DNA of 64,000 nt from the NCBI RefSeq assembly GCF_026262575.1, contig NZ_JAPKFL010000014.1, positions 99,170-163,169 of the forward strand. Direction: 5' to 3'. The stretch comes from Streptomyces marinisediminis. Its GTDB lineage: Bacteria > Actinomycetota > Actinomycetes > Streptomycetales > Streptomycetaceae. The notes under the pieces are model-generated. The model had not been told where the DNA came from, made no database searches, and saw nothing but the letters and a program-made list of their open reading frames with translations. Numbering within the stretch: the stretch's first letter is position 1; each line of letters starts with the position of its first letter. Of the stretch, positions 10,119 through 18,129 are shown one piece after another. A program made the translations under genes and the position numbers.

Positions 10119-10775
10119 TCAGTCGAAGACGGGCTCGGCGTCGCGGGTGCGCTTGATCTCGTAGAAGCCCGGTGTGGAGGCGACCAGCAGCGTGCCGTCC
10201 CACAGCCTGCCCGCGGCCTCGCCCTTCGGCGCGGGGGTGACGACGGGGCCGAAGAAGCCCAGGGGCCGCCCCTCGGCGTCCGGCACCGCGATGACCGGGG
10301 TGCCCACGTCCTGCCCGACCAGGCCGATCCCCTCCGCGTGCGAGGCCCGCAGCGCCTCGTCGTACGCGGTGCTCTCCGCCGCCGAGGCCAGCTCCGGGTC
10401 GAGGCCGGCGTCCGTCAGCGCGGCGGCGAGCGTCCGGGCGGAGCGTTCCTCGCCGCGGACGTGGAAGGCGGTGCCCAGCGCCGTGTAGAGCGGCCCCAGC
10501 GCCCGCGGCCCGTACTTCTGCTCGGCGGCGACGCAGACGCGCACCGGGCCCCAGGCCGTGCTCAGCAGCTCGCGGTACTCCTCGGGCAGCTCGTCGAGCC
10601 GGTTCTCGTTGAGCACGGCCAGGCTCATCACGTGCCAGCGCACCTCGACCGGCCGGACCCGCTCCACCTCCAGCATCCACCGGGAGGTCAGCCATGCCCA
10701 CGGGCACAGGGGGTCGAACCAGAAGTCCGCGGGCGTTGTGTCGTACTCGTCGTACTCGTCGTACTGGTCGTGCAC
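10119..10775 (-). CDS. DsbA-family oxidoreductase, mycothiol-dependent nitroreductase-like
   Basis: A 218-aa thioredoxin-fold protein of the type typified by mycobacterial Rv2466c. The active-site helix begins FDPLCPWAW with Cys24. The second cysteine of the Rv2466c CPWC motif is Ala here, so a monothiol mechanism with mycothiol is more likely than dithiol exchange; I believe CPWA is usual in Streptomyces homologues. The N-terminus carries an acidic DEYDEYD repeat encoded by a 9-bp tandem repeat, which could reflect slippage. It is divergent from the aminopeptidase gene at 10946. Confidence 0.8.
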   Translation of the reverse strand: MHDQYDEYDEYDTTPADFWFDPLCPWAWLTSRWMLEVERVRPVEVRWHVMSLAVLNENRLDELPEEYRELLSTAWGPVRVCVAAEQKYGPRALGPLYTALGTAFHVRGEERSARTLAAALTDAGLDPELASAAESTAYDEALRASHAEGIGLVGQDVGTPVIAVPDAEGRPLGFFGPVVTPAPKGEAAGRLWDGTLLVASTPGFYEIKRTRDAEPVFD

Positions 10776-10945
10776 GTCGTCTTCCTCACTTGGTGACCGG
10801 CCGGTCCACCAGCCCTAACACGCCACCGCGGCCCCGGCATTCCCGGGGGCCCCGCTCGGGCGCCCTGCCGCGCGCGGGCGCGGCGTGGCATGCTGACCCC
10901 CATTGTTCGATATGCGAGAACGAGTGTGACAAGGGAGTCGGCGCC

Positions 10946-13552
10946 GTGCCCGGAGAGAACCTGTCCCGTGAGGAGGCCCAGGAGCGGGCCAGACTGCTGG
11001 CCGTGGACGGCTACGACGTCGCCCTGGATCTGCGCTCCGCGGTCGGCCCGGCCCCCGAGCGCGGCCCGCGCACGTTCCGCTCGACGACGACCGTGCGCTT
11101 CCGGTGCGCCGAGCCGGGCGCGTCCACCTTCGTGGACCTGATCGCCCCGCACGTGCACTCGGCGACGCTGAACGGCACCGCGCTCCCGGTGGACCGCGCC
11201 TTCGACGGCGCCCGCCTGCACATCGGTCCGCTGGAGGCCGACAACGAGCTGGTCGTGGACGCCGCCTGCGCGTTCAGCCGCACCGGCGAGGGCCTGCACC
11301 ACTTCGTGGACCCCGAGGACGGCGAGACCTACCTCTACACCCAGTACGAGCCCGCCGACGCCCGCCGGGTCTTCGCCAACTTCGAGCAGCCCGACCTCAA
11401 GGCGCCGTTCGACTTCACCGTCACCGCGCCCGCGCGGTGGACGGTGCTCAGCAACGGCGCGCGCACCGGTGAGCCGCAGCCCCGCGAGGACGGCTCCGCC
11501 ACCTGGCGCTTCGCCCGCACCCGGCCCATCTCCACCTACATCACCGCCGTGGTGGCCGGCCCCTACCACCACGTCACCGACGTCTACCGGCGCGCGCTGC
11601 CCGACGGCGGCACGCTGGAGATCCCGCTGGGCGCGCTGTGCCGGCGCGGCCTGGCCCGGCACTTCGACGCCGACGACATCTTCCTGGTCACCAAGCAGGG
11701 CCTGGACTTCTTCCACGACCACTTCGACTACCCCTACCCCTTCGGGAAGTACGACCAGGCCTTCGTCCCCGAGTACAACCTCGGCGCGATGGAGAACCCG
11801 GGCTGCGTCACCTTCCGCGAGGAGTTCGTCTTCCGGGGCAAGGTCACCCAGGCGTCCTACGAGGGCCGGGCCAACGTCATCCTGCACGAGATGGCGCACA
11901 TGTGGTTCGGCGACCTGGTGACCATGGAGTGGTGGGACGACCTGTGGCTGAAGGAGTCCTTCGCCGACTTCATGGGCAGCTTCGCCCAGGTCGAGGCGAC
12001 CCGCTTCACCGACGGCTGGATCACCTTCGCCAACCGGCGCAAGGCGTGGGCCTACCGCGCCGACCAGTTGCCCTCCACCCACCCGGTGACCGCCGACATC
12101 CGGGACCTGGAGGACGCCAAGCTCAACTTCGACGGCATCACCTACGCCAAGGGCGCCTCGGTGCTCAAGCAGCTCGTCGCCTACGCGGGCCGCGACGCGT
12201 TCCTGGAGGGCGCGCGGCGCTACTTCAAGCGGCACGCCTACGGCAACACCCGGCTGGCGGACCTGCTGGCGGTGCTGTCGGAGACCTCGGGCCGGGACAT
12301 GGGCGAGTGGGCGCGCGCCTGGCTCCAGACGGCCGGCGTCAACACGCTCACCCCCGAGGTGCGCTACGACGCCGCGGGCCGCGTCGCGGAGCTGGCGGTG
12401 CTCCAGGAGGCGCCGCGGGCGCACCCCGTGCTGCGCCCGCACCGGGTGGCGGTGGGCCTGTACCGGCGCGAGCACGCCGACGCCCCGCTCACCCGGTACG
12501 CCCGGGCCGAGCTGGACGTGGCCGGGGAGCGCACGGTCGTCACCGAGCTGGCCGGGGCCGAGCGCCCGGAGCTGGTCCTCGTCAACGACGACGACCTCAC
12601 CTACTGCAAGACCCGGCTCGACGCCGACTCGCTGGCCACCCTGCGCGAGCACCTGGGCGCGGTGCGGGACCCGCTGGCCCGGGCCCTGTGCTGGTCCGCG
12701 CTGTGGAACCTGACGCGGGACGGGCTGCTGCCCGCGCGCGACTTCCTCCACGCGGTGCTGCGCTTCGCCGGCAGCGAGAGCGACGTCGGCGTCCTGCAGA
12801 TGGTGCACGCCTGGGCCCACTCCGCCCTGGACCACTACGCGGCGCCGCAGTGGCGCCCGGAGGGGGCGCGGCTCCTGGCCGAAGGGGCGCTCGCCGGGCT
12901 GCGCGAGGCCGAGCCCGGCAGCGGCCACCAGCTCACCTGGGCGCGGTTCTTCGCCGCGACGGCCGAGAGCGAGAAGGACCTGCGGCTGCTGGAGGAGCTG
13001 CTCGCGGGCACCGACCGCGTCGGCGGGCTGGAGGTCGACCAGGAGCTGCGCTGGACGTTCCTGGCCCAGCTCGCGGCGCGGGGCCGGGTCGGCGAGCGGG
13101 AGCTGGACGCCGAGCTGGAGCGGGACGACACCGCCTCCGGCAAGCGGCACCAGGTGCGCTGCCTGGCCGCCCGCCCGTCGGCGGAGGTCAAGGAGCGGGC
13201 GTGGACGGCGGTCGTGGACTCCGACCGGCTGTCCAACGCGCTCGTCGTCGCCACGATCGCGGGCTTCGCCCAGCCCGGCCACCGGGAGCTGCTCCAGCCG
13301 TACTTGTCGCGCTACTTCGCGGCGATCGAGCGGGTGTGGCAGGAGCGGTCCATCGAGATCGCCATGTCGGTGGTGCGCGGCCTCTACCCGGCGCTGGTGG
13401 CCACCGACGCGACGCTGGAGGCCACCGACGCCTGGCTGGCCGAGACGGCGTCCACCGCGCCGCCGGCCCTGCGCCGCCTGGTTTTGGAGGCCCGCGACGA
13501 CCTGGCCCGCGCCCTGGCCGGGCAGGCCCGCGACGCGGCCGCGGCGGGCTGA
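10946..13552 (+). CDS. pepN: Aminopeptidase N, M1 family (first copy)
   Basis: An 868-aa zinc metallo-aminopeptidase that trims N-terminal residues from peptides. The substrate-binding motif GAMEN is at 280-284 and the zinc motif HEMAH at 314-318 with the third ligand Glu337. A long helical C-terminal (ERAP1-like) region follows. The start is GTG 10946 (VPGENLSREEAQERAR); the frame is open to 10694 but the upstream part overlaps the divergent gene. It is strikingly similar to the second copy at 14976, including the same first 20 residues, so the two are tandem paralogues with both active sites intact. Confidence 0.95.
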   Translation: MPGENLSREEAQERARLLAVDGYDVALDLRSAVGPAPERGPRTFRSTTTVRFRCAEPGASTFVDLIAPHVHSATLNGTALPVDRAFDGARLHIGPLEADNELVVDAACAFSRTGEGLHHFVDPEDGETYLYTQYEPADARRVFANFEQPDLKAPFDFTVTAPARWTVLSNGARTGEPQPREDGSATWRFARTRPISTYITAVVAGPYHHVTDVYRRALPDGGTLEIPLGALCRRGLARHFDADDIFLVTKQGLDFFHDHFDYPYPFGKYDQAFVPEYNLGAMENPGCVTFREEFVFRGKVTQASYEGRANVILHEMAHMWFGDLVTMEWWDDLWLKESFADFMGSFAQVEATRFTDGWITFANRRKAWAYRADQLPSTHPVTADIRDLEDAKLNFDGITYAKGASVLKQLVAYAGRDAFLEGARRYFKRHAYGNTRLADLLAVLSETSGRDMGEWARAWLQTAGVNTLTPEVRYDAAGRVAELAVLQEAPRAHPVLRPHRVAVGLYRREHADAPLTRYARAELDVAGERTVVTELAGAERPELVLVNDDDLTYCKTRLDADSLATLREHLGAVRDPLARALCWSALWNLTRDGLLPARDFLHAVLRFAGSESDVGVLQMVHAWAHSALDHYAAPQWRPEGARLLAEGALAGLREAEPGSGHQLTWARFFAATAESEKDLRLLEELLAGTDRVGGLEVDQELRWTFLAQLAARGRVGERELDAELERDDTASGKRHQVRCLAARPSAEVKERAWTAVVDSDRLSNALVVATIAGFAQPGHRELLQPYLSRYFAAIERVWQERSIEIAMSVVRGLYPALVATDATLEATDAWLAETASTAPPALRRLVLEARDDLARALAGQARDAAAAG

Positions 13553-13738
13553 GCCCCGCCTCCGGCGACCGCCCGCCGTGCTCCCCGGGGCCCGGCGGGC
13601 GCCAGGCGCGGCAGCAGGTCCCGGGCGCGGCGGCAGGTCCCGGGCGCGGCGCCGGACTTTAGGGCAGCCGCGTCCCGAAACTGCGACAGGCGTGTAACAG
13701 GGGTTACGGAGGTGACCGGAGGCGGGAATTCCGGGCGC

Positions 13739-14743
13739 ATGACGCACAACATCCCGCTCACCCCCCGCCCCCGTCCGCTCAGCGAACTCTCCGACGTGCG
13801 CCGCCGCGTGGTGACCGCCCGCGCGCTGCGCGAACAGGGCGTGCCCCTGACCGCCGCGCAGGACCGGTGCCGCGCCGGCGGACCGTGGCAGCGCCCGCTG
13901 CCCGGCGTCTACCTGCTGCACCCGGGGCCCGCGACGAGCGAGGAGCGGCTGCACGCGGTGCTGTTGTACGCCCAGCGCGACGCGCCGCCGGGGGCCGCGA
14001 TGATCACCGGGCTCGCGGCGCTGGCGCTGCGCGGCTTCGCCGCCGCTCCCCCGGTGGCCGCGCTGGACCGGGTGGACGTGCTGGTGCCGCACACCCGGCG
14101 GCTGCGCTCGGCGGGCTGGGCCCGGGTGGCCCGGGCGCGGGCGATGCCGGTGGCCGAGGTCGCCGGGGGCCTGCCCGTGGCGCCGGTGGCGCGGGCGGTG
14201 GCCGACGCGGTGACGCGGCTCACCGACGCCCTCGCCGTGCGGCGGCTGCTGACGGAGGCGGTGCGCCACGGGCACTGCGAGGCCCAGGCCCTGGTGCGCG
14301 AACTCTCCCGCGCCCGGGTGCTGTCCCGGCCGCACGTGGTGGACGCCGTGGACGCCCTCGTCGCGGAGGGCCGGGCGCTGGCCGAAGAGCGGCTGTACGC
14401 GATGGTCCGCGACGCCGGGCTGCCCGACCCGTGCTGGCACGTGGACCTGCGGCTGCCGGAGGGCCCGCACCTGGGCGGCGTCGACGCCTACTGGCCGGCC
14501 CAGGGCGTCGCGGTGGAGATCGACGCGCGCGGCACCCGCCGGACGGACGAGGACGGCGAGAACCTGTGGGCGCGGTACGCACGCCGCCGCGAGGCGCTGG
14601 AGCGGCTGGGCATCGCCGTCGTGCACCTGGCGCCGGCGCGGCTGCGCGACGACCCGGACGGGCAGGCGGCCGTGGTGCGGACGGCGCTGATGACGGCGGG
14701 CGAGCGCCCCCCGGCCGGGTACGTGGTGGTGCTCCCCCGCTGA
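13739..14743 (+). CDS. AbiEi-like/DUF559-like protein of unknown function
   Basis: A 334-aa protein. The first 150 residues read like the winged-helix and antitoxin-fold region common in actinobacterial AbiEi-like proteins (GVPLTAAQDRCRAGGPWQRP, then GVYLLHPG). The C-terminal third carries a nuclease-fold-like block, GGVDAYWPAQGVAVEIDARG, with the D...ExD spacing of DUF559/Vsr-like proteins. Many Streptomyces genomes encode such proteins without a known role, and no partner toxin is adjacent. ATG 13739 was chosen; GTG 13712 is an alternative with GGAG directly before it. It sits between the two pepN copies on the same strand. Confidence 0.6.
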   Translation: MTHNIPLTPRPRPLSELSDVRRRVVTARALREQGVPLTAAQDRCRAGGPWQRPLPGVYLLHPGPATSEERLHAVLLYAQRDAPPGAAMITGLAALALRGFAAAPPVAALDRVDVLVPHTRRLRSAGWARVARARAMPVAEVAGGLPVAPVARAVADAVTRLTDALAVRRLLTEAVRHGHCEAQALVRELSRARVLSRPHVVDAVDALVAEGRALAEERLYAMVRDAGLPDPCWHVDLRLPEGPHLGGVDAYWPAQGVAVEIDARGTRRTDEDGENLWARYARRREALERLGIAVVHLAPARLRDDPDGQAAVVRTALMTAGERPPAGYVVVLPR

Positions 14744-14975
14744 GGGCCGCGCCCCGGGCGCCCGGGGGCGTCACCGCGGCGCGTGCCGCACCCACGCGAC
14801 CGCCCACGCCGGGTGCGCTCGCTCGGGCGGCCCGGGCCGCTCGGCCAGGGTGCTGATCGTCGATGACGTCCCCGCAGGTCGGCCGCACCAACCCGGCGGC
14901 GGCACCGGATATCGCACGCGTGGAAGGATGGCCCGACCGCGGCGTATACCGAGCCGAACGATGAGGAGAGACCAG

Positions 14976-17543
14976 GTGCCTGGGACGAATCTGACCCGTG
15001 ACGAGGCGCAGGAGCGGGCGCGTCTGCTGACCGTGGACGCCTACGTCATCGACCTCGACCTTTCCGGCGCGCAGGAGGGCGGCACGTTCCGCTCCGCGAC
15101 GACGGTGCGCTTCACCGCCCGGGAGGCGGGGAGCACCTTCGTCGACCTGGTGGCCCCGGCCGTGCAGGAGGTGGTGCTCAACGGCGAGGCGCTGGACGTG
15201 GACGAGGTGTTCGCGGACGCGCGGATCGCGCTGCCCCGCGTGGCGGCCGGCGCCAACGAGCTGAGGGTCGTCGCCACGTGCGCGTACACCAACACCGGCG
15301 AGGGCCTGCACCGGTTCGTCGACCCGGTGGACCAGCAGGCCTACCTCTACACCCAGTTCGAGGTGCCCGACGCCCGGCGCGTCTTCGCCTGCTTCGAGCA
15401 GCCGGACCTGAAGGCGTCCTTCCAGTTCACCGTGACGGCCCCCGAGGGCTGGACGGTGATCTCCAACTCCCCGACCCCCACCCCGCGGGAGCGGGTGTGG
15501 CGCTTCGCGCCGACGCCGCGCATCTCCACCTACGTCACCGCGCTGATCGCCGGTCCGTACCACAGCGTGCACAGCACCTGGGAGGGCGACGGGCGGAGCG
15601 TGCCGCTCGGCCTGTACTGCCGCCCCTCGCTGGCCGAGCACCTGGACGCCGAGGCGCTGTTCGCGGTGACCCGGCAGGGCTTCGACTGGTTCCAGGAGCG
15701 GTTCGACTACGCCTACCCCTTCGAGAAGTACGACCAGCTCTTCGTGCCGGAGTTCAACGCCGGGGCGATGGAGAACGCGGGCGCGGTCACCATCCGCGAC
15801 CAGTACGTGTTCCGCTCGAAGGTGACGGACGCCGCGTACGAGGCGCGGGCGGAGACGATCCTGCACGAGCTGGCCCACATGTGGTTCGGCGACCTGGTCA
15901 CCATGGAGTGGTGGAACGACCTGTGGCTGAACGAGTCGTTCGCCACCTACACCTCCGTCGCCTGCCAGGCGGAGGCCCCCGGCAGCCGCTGGCCGCAGGC
16001 GTGGACGTCGTTCGCCAACCAGATGAAGACCTGGGCCTACCGGCAGGACCAGCTCCCCTCCACCCACCCGATCATGGCCGAGATCCGGGACCTGGACGAC
16101 GTGCTGGTCAACTTCGACGGCATCACCTACGCCAAGGGCGCCTCGGTGCTCAAGCAGCTCGTCGCCTACGTGGGCCGGGAGGAGTTCTTCCGCGGGGTGC
16201 AGGCCTACTTCAAGCGCCACCAGTGGGGCAACACGCGGCTGAGCGACCTGCTCGGCGCGCTGGAGGAGACCTCGGGGCGCGACCTGGGCGCGTGGGCGAA
16301 GGCGTGGCTGCAGACGGCGGGCATCAACGTGCTGCGCCCGGAGATCGTCGTCGACGCGGACGGCGTCATCGAGAGCTTCGCCGTGCGCCAGGAGGCGCCC
16401 GCGCTGCCCGAGGGGGCGACGGGCGAGCCCACGCTGCGGCCGCACCGCATCGCGATCGGCCTGTACGAGCTGGAGGCCGGCAAGCTGGTGCGCAACGAGC
16501 GCGTCGAGCTGGACGTGGACGGGGACGTCACCGAGGTCCCGGAGCTGGCGGGCCGCGCGCGTCCGGCCGTGATCCTGCTCAACGACGACGACCTGTCGTA
16601 CGCCAAGGTGCGCCTGGACGCGCAGTCCCTGGCCACGGTCACCGCGCACCTGGGCGACTTCACCGAGTCGCTGCCGCGCGCGCTGTGCTGGGCCTCGGCG
16701 TGGGACATGACCCGCGACGGCGAGCTGGCCACCCGCGCCTACCTGGAGCTGGTGCTGGCCGGGATCGGCAAGGAGTCCGACATCGGCGTCGTGCAGTCCC
16801 TGCACCGGCAGGTCAAGCTGGCGCTGGAGCTGTACGCGGCGCCCGAGTGGCGCGAGGAGGGCCTCACCCGCTGGGCGACGGCCGCCGAGGAGCACCTGCA
16901 CGCCGCCGAGCCGGGCAGCGACCACCAGCTCGCCTGGGCCCGGGCGCTGGCCGCCGTGGCCCGCACCGACGCCCAGCTCGACCTGCTCGCCGGGCTGCTG
17001 GACGGCACGCGCACGGTGCCGGGGCTGGCGGTGGACACCGAGCTGCGCTGGACCCTGCTGCTGCGGCTGGCCGCCACCGGGCGGGCGGACGAACCGGAGA
17101 TCGCGGCCGAGCTGGAGCGCGACGCGACGTCGGCGGGCGAGCAGCACGCCGCGACGGCGCGGGCCGCCCGGCCCACGCCGGAGGCGAAGGCCCAGGCGTG
17201 GGCGCGGGTGGTGGAGTCCGACACGCTGCCCAACGCGTTGCAGGAGGCCGTCATCGCGGGCTTCGTCCAGGCCGACCAGCGCGACCTGCTGGCCCCCTAC
17301 ACCGCGCGCTACTTCGAGGCGCTGACGCGGGTGTGGGAGTCGCGCAGCCACGAGATGGCGCAGCAGGTCGCGATCGGCCTCTACCCGACGCTCCAGGTCG
17401 CCCAGGAGACCCTGGACGCGACCGACGCGTGGGCGCGGTCCGCCGGCTCCGCCAGCGCGGCGCTGCACCGCCTGGTGTCGGAGTCGCGCGCCGGTGTCGC
17501 GCGGGCGCTGGCCGCGCGGGAGGCGGACCGCCTCGCGCGCTGA
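14976..17543 (+). CDS. pepN: Aminopeptidase N, M1 family (second copy)
   Basis: An 855-aa paralogue of the enzyme at 10946. GAMEN is at 263-267 and HELAH at 297-301 with Glu320. The GTG start at 14976 is preceded by GAGGAG at a suitable distance and gives VPGTNLTRDEAQERAR, parallel to the first copy. ATG 14961 is possible. Both copies keep all zinc and substrate-binding motifs, so this is a functional duplication rather than a pseudogene. The copies differ in the loops after the zinc site, and substrate preference may have diverged. Terminates at the hairpin at 17688. Confidence 0.95.
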   Translation: MPGTNLTRDEAQERARLLTVDAYVIDLDLSGAQEGGTFRSATTVRFTAREAGSTFVDLVAPAVQEVVLNGEALDVDEVFADARIALPRVAAGANELRVVATCAYTNTGEGLHRFVDPVDQQAYLYTQFEVPDARRVFACFEQPDLKASFQFTVTAPEGWTVISNSPTPTPRERVWRFAPTPRISTYVTALIAGPYHSVHSTWEGDGRSVPLGLYCRPSLAEHLDAEALFAVTRQGFDWFQERFDYAYPFEKYDQLFVPEFNAGAMENAGAVTIRDQYVFRSKVTDAAYEARAETILHELAHMWFGDLVTMEWWNDLWLNESFATYTSVACQAEAPGSRWPQAWTSFANQMKTWAYRQDQLPSTHPIMAEIRDLDDVLVNFDGITYAKGASVLKQLVAYVGREEFFRGVQAYFKRHQWGNTRLSDLLGALEETSGRDLGAWAKAWLQTAGINVLRPEIVVDADGVIESFAVRQEAPALPEGATGEPTLRPHRIAIGLYELEAGKLVRNERVELDVDGDVTEVPELAGRARPAVILLNDDDLSYAKVRLDAQSLATVTAHLGDFTESLPRALCWASAWDMTRDGELATRAYLELVLAGIGKESDIGVVQSLHRQVKLALELYAAPEWREEGLTRWATAAEEHLHAAEPGSDHQLAWARALAAVARTDAQLDLLAGLLDGTRTVPGLAVDTELRWTLLLRLAATGRADEPEIAAELERDATSAGEQHAATARAARPTPEAKAQAWARVVESDTLPNALQEAVIAGFVQADQRDLLAPYTARYFEALTRVWESRSHEMAQQVAIGLYPTLQVAQETLDATDAWARSAGSASAALHRLVSESRAGVARALAAREADRLAR

Positions 17544-17585
17544 AGGCCCCGGCGCGCCGGGCCGGTCCGCCGCCTTCCGGGCGGG

Positions 17586-17611
17586 CCGGAGCCGGCGCGC
17601 GCCGGCTCCGG
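17586..17611. repeat. 26-bp perfect palindrome downstream of pepN
   Basis: The two 13-nt halves (CCGGAGCCGGCGC and its exact complement) meet without a loop in the gap after the second pepN, followed by a GCGCGCGCC run. It could extrude as a cruciform or act as an auxiliary terminator. Confidence 0.6.
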
Positions 17612-17687
17612 CGCGCGCCGGGCGCGGCGCGACGTCCCGGGCGGGGGCGGGCGGTGCGGTGCGCGCCGGTCCGGCGCCGTGCACGCA

Positions 17688-17728
17688 CCGAGGGCGTCCC
17701 CGGCCGGTGCGGCCGGGGACGCCCTCGG
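17688..17728. terminator. Bidirectional hairpin terminator
   Basis: An 18-bp stem (17688-17705 with 17711-17728) and 5-nt loop lie between the convergent ends of pepN and the small membrane protein gene ending at 17752. Confidence 0.8.
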
Positions 17729-17751
17729 GTGGCGCGGGAGGCGCCGGAAGC

Positions 17752-17982
17752 TCAGCTCCGGTTCTTGTGGGACTTGTCGCCCACCATGACCAGGCCCGCG
17801 ATCAGCAGGAACAGGACCAGGGGGGCACCGACGTACAGACCCAGCGTCTCGGCGACGCTCAGCCCCTGGCCGGGGTCGTCACCATCGTCGCGGGTGAGGG
17901 CCGAGGCGGGGGACGACATCAGCAGCATCAGCGTCGTACCGACGCCGACGACTCCGGCGCGCGCAGCAAAAGTCTTGTCCAC
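17752..17982 (-). CDS. Small secreted/membrane-anchored protein of unknown function
   Basis: A 76-aa protein. An N-terminal signal peptide (VDKTFAARAGVVGVGTTLML then SSPASA) is followed by an acidic linker (LTRDDGDDPGQG), one transmembrane helix (about 50-70, LGLYVGAPLVLFLLIAGLVM) and a basic cytoplasmic tail. The GTG start at 17982 follows GAGGG. Small proteins of this design are common in Streptomyces. I assign no function. It is downstream of malQ but separated from it by a very strong terminator. Confidence 0.75.
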   Translation of the reverse strand: MDKTFAARAGVVGVGTTLMLLMSSPASALTRDDGDDPGQGLSVAETLGLYVGAPLVLFLLIAGLVMVGDKSHKNRS

Positions 17983-18080
17983 GCCCTCAAACGTAGCGAA
18001 CCGTTCGCCGCTCCGCGCACCCGGGGTCGGTTCGGGCGCCGCGTGCGGGGGGCGGTGGCCGGGCCCGGGCGGCCCTGCCC

Positions 18081-18129
18081 GGTAGGGTGTCGGCCCGGTC
18101 GCGCGCCGCGACCGGGCCGACACCCTACC
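18081..18129. terminator. 23-bp hairpin overlapping the malQ stop codon
   Basis: A perfect 23-bp stem (18081-18103 with 18107-18129) and 3-nt loop. The malQ stop codon (18125-18127) lies inside the upstream arm, so ribosomes finishing malQ would occupy the stem. This is the strongest hairpin seen between malQ and the small gene downstream. Confidence 0.85.
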
